Assembly (NCBI GenBank): GCA_003281505.1
Contig: QCBU01000002.1
Location: 124,001 to 188,000, forward strand
Reading direction: 5' to 3'
DNA length: 64,000 nt
Origin: Prochlorococcus sp. AG-347-J14
GTDB lineage: Bacteria > Cyanobacteriota > Cyanobacteriia > PCC-6307 > Cyanobiaceae
A program made the position numbers and the translations under genes. Below the pieces are notes generated by a model. That model was given only the letters and a program-made list of their open reading frames with translations, was not told the origin of the DNA and ran no database searches. This document shows positions 58,199-64,000 of this stretch, piece by piece (the first letter of the stretch is position 1; each line of letters begins with the position of its first letter).

Positions 58199-59358
58199 CT
58201 TATTCTTAAAAAATTATTTAAACAATATTTTTTTATTTTTTCAATGCCGCCTTCAATAGATCTTGACTGAATTTTGAATTTAGACAAGATTCTTGAAGCT
58301 TTTTCAGAGCGTTTCCCCGATTTACATATAGTGAAAACCTCTTTATTTAAACTTTCTTTTTGAATAAATTTTAAGTCAGATTCTTGCTTCAAATGACTTA
58401 GGGGAATTGAGATAGACCCCTCTATTGCCGATTTAGAAAACTCTTCATTTTCTCTAACATCAATTAAAAGAATTTTGTTAGGTTTTGCTTTGTATAAACT
58501 ATTAAAGTCATTAGCATTAATACTTTTAATTTCATCGTTTGTCCCACAATATTCATCACTATTATAAAAGCCCTCAAACTGAGACAGATTTTTTATTCGT
58601 TTATTTAACTGATCACTCTTTAAATGTAATTTTTTCATATTCATATTAAATAGGTCAAAAATTAAAATTTTCCCATCTAAAATTTCACCTTTTTTCAAAA
58701 TGATTTTGATAATTTCATTAACCTGAAGAATTCCTATTAAACCTGTTGAAACACCTACTACGCCGTATTCTGCACAACTAGGGACAGCATTTTTTGTAGG
58801 TGATTCTGGAAGTAAGTCTCTTAAATTAGGACTATTTTTATATAAATTGAAAACACTCACTTGCCCTTCAAATCCTTGTACACTTCCAAAGACTAGGGGT
58901 TTTTTTAATATCAGGCATGCATCATTTATTAAATATCTTGTGCCAAAGTTATCCGAGCAATCACAAATAACATCAAACTCCTTGATTAATTCAAGAGCAT
59001 TTTTAGGATTAATTCTCTCTGAAAAGGTTAATATTTCACAATTAGGATTAAATTTTTTAATTCTTTCCCGAGCAGAATCAATTTTAAGATTGCCAATAGT
59101 ATTTGTTTCATGAATTATCTGTCTCTGGAGATTAGACTTTTCAACTTGATCGTTATCAACTATTCCAATTCTCCCAATTCCTGCTGCAGCTAGATAAAGC
59201 AAAACAGAAGAACCAAGACCACCTGCTCCAATACATAATACTGAGCTGTTTTTAAGATTTAGTTGGCCCTCATAACCTATCTCTTTGAGGGTCAAATGTT
59301 TTTGATATCTTTCTTCTTCATCAGAGTTTAAGAAATTAAATTTTATATCTTTGGACAT
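58195..59358 (-). CDS. moeB: MoeB/ThiF-like E1 enzyme fused to rhodanese
   Basis: 387 residues. The adenylation domain has GAGGLGS (44-50), the ATP Arg in NLQRQIIH (76-83), the DCSDNF site (133-138) and the Cys at 195 (PSCAEYGVVGV). A rhodanese domain (about 287-385) ends with the active Cys345 in CKSGKRS. Such fusions activate ubiquitin-like sulfur carriers (MoaD, ThiS) and add sulfur. Both zinc CxxC pairs of the family are missing: NLRD stands at 178-181 and DEYC at 268-271. The partner carrier is not in the window, so thiamine, molybdopterin or tRNA sulfur use is open. Confidence 0.87.
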   Translation of the reverse strand: MSKDIKFNFLNSDEEERYQKHLTLKEIGYEGQLNLKNSSVLCIGAGGLGSSVLLYLAAAGIGRIGIVDNDQVEKSNLQRQIIHETNTIGNLKIDSARERIKKFNPNCEILTFSERINPKNALELIKEFDVICDCSDNFGTRYLINDACLILKKPLVFGSVQGFEGQVSVFNLYKNSPNLRDLLPESPTKNAVPSCAEYGVVGVSTGLIGILQVNEIIKIILKKGEILDGKILIFDLFNMNMKKLHLKSDQLNKRIKNLSQFEGFYNSDEYCGTNDEIKSINANDFNSLYKAKPNKILLIDVRENEEFSKSAIEGSISIPLSHLKQESDLKFIQKESLNKEVFTICKSGKRSEKASRILSKFKIQSRSIEGGIEKIKKYCLNNFLRIS

Positions 59359-59560
59359 TGAAATCCTTTAATTTTTGTGAGATAAACTATGAAAATATAA
59401 TAATTAAAATAAAAATTTTAGACTTTTAAATTTTTCTTATTACTCTAATTTATTAATGTTTTTGTTAGAACTAGACCATAATGTGAAGTTTTTATAAATC
59501 AATTTAAAGTTTAAATATCTTCAGAAAGCATATATACCAACGCCTCTAAAAAAATACAAA

Positions 59561-59656
59561 ATGTTTCGGTTCGGAATTTTGCACAACAAAAAGGTAGTCA
59601 ATAGACGTTTTTTCCGATACTGTCTGGTTCATATATTAAGTTTACTGAATTCATGA
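59561..59656 (+). other. possible 31-codon upstream reading frame and AT-rich leader
   Basis: The 294-bp spacer (59359-59652) before the CURT1-like gene is mostly AT-rich and holds no clear gene. In its last 100 bp an ATG frame at 59561 runs 31 codons and ends in TGA overlapping the ATG of the next gene (ATGA). Its product would be short and basic (MFRFGILHNKK, then RRFFRYC). It may be a translated leader peptide or just untranslated RNA. A TATATT (59632-59637) could also be a -10 that would exclude it. Confidence 0.35.
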
Positions 59657-60018
59657 GTGATAACACTCCAGAGTCAAACCAAGACTCCGGCTCCGATACA
59701 AGCTCAGAAACCAAAAGTTTTTCAGAGAAGTACTCTGATGTTATGGGAAAAGTCAACGAAACCCTTGGTAATGTTGATTGGACTCAAATGGGCAAGTACG
59801 GCAAGGCGGCAGGCATAATTGCTGTTGTCGTAATAGCTCAGATAATAATTAAAGTTGTCATTGACACGATAAACTTTTTCCCAATTCTTCCTGGTTTATT
59901 AGAACTGCTAGGGGTCATTGTTGTCGGTCAATGGAGCTGGCAAAATCTTCGTACCAGTGAAAATCGTGAAGCTGTTCTAGATAAGGTACAAAATCTTAAG
60001 AAGACATATTTAGGGTAG
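59653..60018 (+). CDS. CAAD/CURT1-type thylakoid membrane protein
   Basis: 121 residues. An acidic disordered N terminus (about 1-40, Ser/Asp/Glu-rich) is followed by two adjacent membrane spans (GIIAVVVIAQIIIKVVI and LPGLLELLGVIVVGQWSW) and an amphipathic C-terminal helix with REAVLDKVQNLKKTYLG. This is the cyanobacterial CAAD domain, found alone as CURT1, which bends thylakoid membranes, or fused to tRNA synthetases. Here it is the standalone form. It is not part of an obvious operon. Confidence 0.85.
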   Translation: MSDNTPESNQDSGSDTSSETKSFSEKYSDVMGKVNETLGNVDWTQMGKYGKAAGIIAVVVIAQIIIKVVIDTINFFPILPGLLELLGVIVVGQWSWQNLRTSENREAVLDKVQNLKKTYLG

Positions 60019-60025
60019 TTAAAGA

Positions 60026-60904
60026 TTACATATTAAGAATTGCTTTTACGTAATCTTCAACTTGGTTTAAGTACCCTCCTCCAAACATATTGGCGTGATT
60101 CAATATGTGATAAAAATTATAAATAATAATTCTTTTTTCAAATCCGTTTTTTATAGGAAAAATTCTATGGTATTCTTCATAAAATTCTTTTCTAAAACCT
60201 CCAAATAGTTTTGTCATAGCTATATCTACTTCATTATCTGCCCACCAAGATGCAGGGTCAAATATAACCCCCTTTCCATTTTTATCCATTCCTGCATTGC
60301 CTGACCATAAATCACCATGAACTAGAGCATTTATTGGTTTGTGATTCAGCAATTCTGATTTAATTTTTTCTTTAACTTTATTTATAATTTCTTTATCTAA
60401 AATTCTCGATTTTAGAATTAATAATTGAGGTATTATCCTTAAATTTAAAAAACAATCTATCCAATTATCTTCCAAGCCTTTTTTCTGATCTGTTGTTCCG
60501 ATAAAACCCTCAACTGGAAACCCAAACATTTTGGGGTTAGATTCAGCTGATTTCAAGTGCAATTCACCTAAACCTTTTCCAAGCTTTTTTTGGTCAAAGT
60601 TATACATATCTATCCATTCAATTAAAAGAATCTCTATATTTTTTATATTTTTATATGCAATAACTTCAGGAATAACTAAGTTTTCTTGATTAATATATTT
60701 TCTCAAATTTTGGAGACAATATTTTTCAAATTCAAGAAATTTTTTGTTTCTAATGTTTCTTTTAAGGAATAACTTTTTGTTTGAGAATTCTATTCGCCAT
60801 GCATTATGAATATCGCCACCATGTACTTGTTCAATACTTTTTGGATAGGTTTCACCTAATTCTTCACAAATTTCGTTAATTTCAATAGGAGATAATTTTT
60901 GCAT
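60026..60904 (-). CDS. fructosamine kinase family protein
   Basis: 292 residues. The signature HGDLWSGNAGMDKNGKGVIFDPASWW (read as HGDLWSGN and FDPASWW, near 197 and 215) marks the fructosamine-3-kinase / aminoglycoside-phosphotransferase fold, with the catalytic Asp in GDLW. The N terminus VHGGDIHNAWRIEF is also typical. It may repair glycated proteins; substrate unproven. Its start codon lies only four bases from the divergent oxidoreductase start. Confidence 0.85.
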   Translation of the reverse strand: MQKLSPIEINEICEELGETYPKSIEQVHGGDIHNAWRIEFSNKKLFLKRNIRNKKFLEFEKYCLQNLRKYINQENLVIPEVIAYKNIKNIEILLIEWIDMYNFDQKKLGKGLGELHLKSAESNPKMFGFPVEGFIGTTDQKKGLEDNWIDCFLNLRIIPQLLILKSRILDKEIINKVKEKIKSELLNHKPINALVHGDLWSGNAGMDKNGKGVIFDPASWWADNEVDIAMTKLFGGFRKEFYEEYHRIFPIKNGFEKRIIIYNFYHILNHANMFGGGYLNQVEDYVKAILNM

Positions 60905-60908
60905 TTTA

Positions 60909-62414
60909 ATGAAAAAGTCTGAAGTTATTGTTGTAGGCGCCGGTATAGCAGGACTAACTTCTGCAGCGATTTTATCAAAACAAGGCTTATCAGTGACTTT
61001 AATCGAATCTCATACTCAAGCCGGAGGATGTGCCGGTACTTTTAAAAGAAAGAATTATACTTTCGATGTTGGTGCAACTCAGGTTGCTGGTTTAGAGAAG
61101 GGAGGAATACATTCTAGAATTTTTGATTTTTTAGATATTCCATCCCCAGAAGCCACAATTTTAGACCCTGCTTGTATTGTTGATTTAAATGATGGTGGTA
61201 ATCCTATACCTATTTGGTATGAAAAAAGTAAATGGATTGCTGAACGAGAAATGCAGTTTCCTGGGAGTCAAAGATTTTGGAAACTTTGTACCCTAATACA
61301 TGAAAGTAATTGGATATTTGCTAATAATAATCCTGTATTACCAATAAGTAATTTTTGGGATTTTTCTCAACTTCTCAAAGCACTAGTACCTTCAAACCTT
61401 GTCACAGGTATCTTACTTAAATCTACTATTTTTGATCTATTGCGGATATGTGGATTATCCAAGAATGAGCGTTTGATTAAATTTTTAAATCTTCAACTAA
61501 AACTTTATTCTCAAGAGGACGTTTATAGTACTGCAGCATTATATGGATCTACTGTTCTTCAGATGTGTCAACAGCCACATGGTCTGTGGCATCTTAAAAA
61601 ATCTATGCAGGCTTTAAGTGAATCATTAGAAAGTTCATTAATTAAAACTGGAGTTAATTTAATTTTTGGACAAGAAGTTAACTCTATAACTTTTGACGAC
61701 GTAAATATGTGTTGGCAAGTATCTGCTAATTCGAAAAAAAAATCATTTATTTATCAAGCAAAAGATGTGATTTATACCGCACCTCCACAAGCATTGCTAA
61801 AGCATTTGAAAGATCCTTTAGAAAGAAAAAAAAATTATAAAAATCGACTTAATAATTTGCCTGATCCAAGTGGAGCTGTAGTTTTTTATTCAGCCCTAAA
61901 AAAGGAACATATTAAAAAAACATTCTCCAATCATTATCAATTTGTATCAAAAGAGTTTTGTTCGTTATTTGTATCAATTAGTGATGATGGTGATGGAAGA
62001 GCGCCAAAAGGTGAGGTTACTTTAATTGCCAGTATCTTTACCAAAACTAAAGATTGGTTTGATCTAGATAAACAAACTTACTTAAAGAAAAAAAATGGTT
62101 TCATGGAAAAAATATCCCTTGAATTGGAAAGTCAATTTGATATTGATCCTGAAAAATGGCTACATAGAGAATTAGCAACTCCATTGAGCTTTGAAAAATG
62201 GACAAAAAGACCTAATGGAATAGTAGGCGGGCTTGGTCAAAATCCAGATATTTTTGGTTTATTTGGATTATCAAGTAGGACACCTTTTGAAGGTTTATGG
62301 TTATGTGGAGATTCTATTTATCCTGGAGAGGGGACTGCAGGTGTCAGTCAGTCTGCATTAATGGTTTCAAGGCAAATTTTAGCTTCCAAAGGTATAGAAA
62401 ATTTTAGTTTATAA
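60909..62414 (+). CDS. FAD-dependent carotenoid desaturase/isomerase (CrtD/CrtH type)
   Basis: 501 residues of the phytoene-desaturase-like amine-oxidase family. The FAD dinucleotide motif GAGIAGLTSA (11-20) is at the N terminus, then GGCAGTF and the C-terminal GDSIYPGEGTAGVSQSALMVSR (near 473). In cyanobacteria this family includes CrtH (lycopene cis-trans isomerase) and CrtD (3',4'-desaturase). I lean to CrtD from the C-terminal block, but the two are hard to tell apart by eye. It overlaps the convergent tyrA by 11 bp. Confidence 0.72.
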   Translation: MKKSEVIVVGAGIAGLTSAAILSKQGLSVTLIESHTQAGGCAGTFKRKNYTFDVGATQVAGLEKGGIHSRIFDFLDIPSPEATILDPACIVDLNDGGNPIPIWYEKSKWIAEREMQFPGSQRFWKLCTLIHESNWIFANNNPVLPISNFWDFSQLLKALVPSNLVTGILLKSTIFDLLRICGLSKNERLIKFLNLQLKLYSQEDVYSTAALYGSTVLQMCQQPHGLWHLKKSMQALSESLESSLIKTGVNLIFGQEVNSITFDDVNMCWQVSANSKKKSFIYQAKDVIYTAPPQALLKHLKDPLERKKNYKNRLNNLPDPSGAVVFYSALKKEHIKKTFSNHYQFVSKEFCSLFVSISDDGDGRAPKGEVTLIASIFTKTKDWFDLDKQTYLKKKNGFMEKISLELESQFDIDPEKWLHRELATPLSFEKWTKRPNGIVGGLGQNPDIFGLFGLSSRTPFEGLWLCGDSIYPGEGTAGVSQSALMVSRQILASKGIENFSL

Positions 62415-63243
62415 AATTTTGTCTGTTTTCTTTTGCTTCAGCAAGTTTTTTAGAAAGTAAATCCCAATTTTTTTCTTTAATAAGAGATTCCAGTATATTT
62501 AACTTATTTTTAAAATTATTTATGGAATTTAAAACATTAATCTGATTATTAATAGCTAAATCTAGGCCTAGTTGTTCATTGCCTCCGCCAACTCTCGAAG
62601 TATCAGCAAACCCTGTAGCAGCGAGTTTTTGAGTGAGATCTAATAAAGATTGATTATTTTTTGTATGCACAGTTTCAATGAGGGCAGAAGCTAAAAATAT
62701 AGGCAAATGAGAAATTAGAGATACTGCTTCATCATGCTCTTTTGGCGAAGCTTGGCAAATTTCACAATCCATTGATTTTATGAGCTCGGAAATAATTCTG
62801 ACTGCATTTAAATCACTATTTTGTGTTGGGGTAATAATCCATTTTGCATTTTTAAAAAGACCTTCAAAACCTGAATCAACTCCTTTTTTTTCTGTGCCTG
62901 CCATTGGATGAGATCCAATAAATAGAGGATGTGAATTTTCCCATGTATTTACAATTGGTTCTTTTACAGACCCTACATCAGTTAGTATTGTTTCTTGAGG
63001 TATTGATGCTACTAATTGTTGCGACGGACTGATCAAATCTTTGATAGGCAATGCCAAAATTATTAGCTCACATTTTTTTAATAAGCTCAGATCACAGCTA
63101 ACAAAATTTGCAAGTTTTTTATCCTTAGCTTTTTTTTCATTAAATTCATTATTTGCTATTCCATAAATTGTATGATTTAGACTTTGGAGTTTTAATCCTA
63201 AAGAACCACCGATTAATCCTAATCCTACTATTCCAATTTTCAT
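62404..63243 (-). CDS. tyrA: prephenate/arogenate dehydrogenase
   Basis: 279 residues. The NAD(P)-binding GLGLIGGSLG is at 7-16, then GSHPMAGTEKKGVDSG (near 115), the catalytic region EHDEAVSLISHLP with His near 166-172, and GGGNEQLGLDL (near 219). It carries out the oxidative step of tyrosine synthesis; in cyanobacteria the usual substrate is arogenate. No ACT domain is fused. The 3' end overlaps the oxidoreductase gene. Confidence 0.92.
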   Translation of the reverse strand: MKIGIVGLGLIGGSLGLKLQSLNHTIYGIANNEFNEKKAKDKKLANFVSCDLSLLKKCELIILALPIKDLISPSQQLVASIPQETILTDVGSVKEPIVNTWENSHPLFIGSHPMAGTEKKGVDSGFEGLFKNAKWIITPTQNSDLNAVRIISELIKSMDCEICQASPKEHDEAVSLISHLPIFLASALIETVHTKNNQSLLDLTQKLAATGFADTSRVGGGNEQLGLDLAINNQINVLNSINNFKNKLNILESLIKEKNWDLLSKKLAEAKENRQNFIN

Positions 63244-63338
63244 AAATTAATTAATTCAAGACCCTCTTTTATTGATACCAATTTTTTGTATATTAGGTTC
63301 ATAAATTTTGCATGTTTTTGAAATTAAATTAATTATAA

Positions 63339-64000
63339 ATGCTTGAAATTTTAAGTCATCAATATTTGAAAAATTTTTTGAGAGATCAAAGTATTAATTG
63401 GGAGCACATATATTCTTTTGGGAGGATAGTTTCCAAATGTATTGAAAATGATTCTACCTATCTAATTAATTCAGAAATTTTCTCAAGCTATGATTGGTTA
63501 CCTCCAATTTTGATTTCTTTATTTTTAAAGGAAGAGGATTCAACTTTTATTTTATCTAAAGAAAAAATCCAATTTATAAGCCAATTTCAGATTGATTCAT
63601 TGAAAAATCTAGGTTTTAATTTTATTTTGAAAAATGATCAATTTATTTTTGCAAATCATCATGTTCACTTGATAACTATCCAAAATTTTCTTAATGATCC
63701 CAATTCTCGTAATCTTAGAAATCATCGAATAGTTTATTCAGGAATTGAGGATATAAAACAGGATTTAAAAAATCATTTTAGGATTTCTTTACTTAAAAAG
63801 GATTGGACAAAAAATTTTAAAGAATTTGAATTAATCAATCAAAAATTTATAAAAGTATATGATTCGTTGAAGAAAAAGTTCTTCTTGAGAAAGGTCTTAG
63901 GAAATAATTATATCAATTTAGATGAAGAAGAAATTTGTTTCTTGTCAAACTTTTTTCATGAAAATTCTTTTTTTTCTGATAAATTTTTAAGCGTCAACAA
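63339..64000 (+). CDS. unknown protein, possibly DinG-like helicase, cut by window end
   Basis: About 220 N-terminal residues, open to the window edge. It is rich in Phe, Lys and Asn, largely helical (MLEILSHQYLKNFLRDQS, then WLPPILISLFLKEED and RISLLKKDWTKNF), with no Walker motif yet in this part. From position and N-terminal pattern I suspect the DinG-like helicase family of marine picocyanobacteria, but the helicase part lies beyond the window. It starts with ATG 63339, divergent from tyrA by 95 bp. Confidence 0.5.
   Translation, partial: MLEILSHQYLKNFLRDQSINWEHIYSFGRIVSKCIENDSTYLINSEIFSSYDWLPPILISLFLKEEDSTFILSKEKIQFISQFQIDSLKNLGFNFILKNDQFIFANHHVHLITIQNFLNDPNSRNLRNHRIVYSGIEDIKQDLKNHFRISLLKKDWTKNFKEFELINQKFIKVYDSLKKKFFLRKVLGNNYINLDEEEICFLSNFFHENSFFSDKFLSVN

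Overview
The window reads as one continuous piece of chromosome from a marine picocyanobacterium, most probably a high-light-adapted Prochlorococcus. The evidence is the very AT-rich sequence, tight gene packing (no gene-free stretch reaches 300 bp), photosystem I genes (psaC, psaD), cyanobacterial regulators and enzymes (RpaB, fused PanC-Cmk, NdhS, a CAAD/CURT1-type membrane protein), and an ho1-pebA-pebB bilin cluster with no phycobiliprotein genes nearby. The strain cannot be named from the sequence alone. I found no insertion sequence, prophage or CRISPR array; this is conserved core genome.

Layout. 1-4.4 kb: a cut alpha/beta hydrolase, a PfkB sugar kinase, tsaE, ahcY, a DedA protein and ssb. 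4.5-9.6 kb: mreB-mreC-mreD, rpaB, lysS and a small unknown. 9.7-15 kb: smpB, ruvB, a TPR lipoprotein-like or secreted protein, an M20 amidohydrolase and thiC behind a TPP riboswitch. 15-22.5 kb: tkt, fabF, acpP, psaC, glmS, rimM, ndhS and rnc. 22.5-23 kb: the RNase P RNA and a tRNA-Arg(CCT) fired back to back from a 36-bp spacer. 23-32.5 kb: two unknown small proteins, glgP, a Na+/H+ antiporter with a terminator-like hairpin in its leader, sugar and hydrolase genes, and icd. 32.7-39.5 kb: an unknown gene plus ho1-pebA-pebB, a phosphatase, panC-cmk, purM and two unknowns. 39.7-47.7 kb: tRNA-Cys, a LpxB-like protein, rnd, a membrane protein, hemF, mrp, rodA and an atypical sensor kinase. 47.7-56 kb: psaD, trpE, gshA, ppc, tRNA-Arg(CCG), recF and speD. 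56-64 kb: larE-like, a tandem CobO-like protein, a MoeB-rhodanese, a CURT1-like protein, a fructosamine-kinase-like protein, a CrtD/CrtH-type oxidoreductase, tyrA and a cut unknown gene.

Functionally the window mixes photosynthesis (psaC, psaD, ndhS, bilin and haem synthesis, carotenoid oxidoreductase), carbon flow (tkt, ppc, icd, glgP), cell shape (mreBCD, rodA), cofactor metabolism (thiC, panC-cmk, cobO-like, moeB-like, larE-like) and information processing (lysS, ruvB, recF, smpB, rnc, rnpB, tsaE, rimM).

The points most worth following are: recF has no ATG, GTG, TTG or CTG start codon upstream of its Walker A motif and must use ATT or slip on an A8T7 tract; palindromes carrying back-to-back -10 boxes between rnpB/trnR and hemF/mrp; a terminator-like hairpin just before the antiporter start; a MoeB-like protein that has lost both zinc CxxC pairs; a single-chain double CobO; a histidine kinase without the usual ATP-binding glycine boxes; and a 4-bp gap between two divergent start codons at 60.9 kb.
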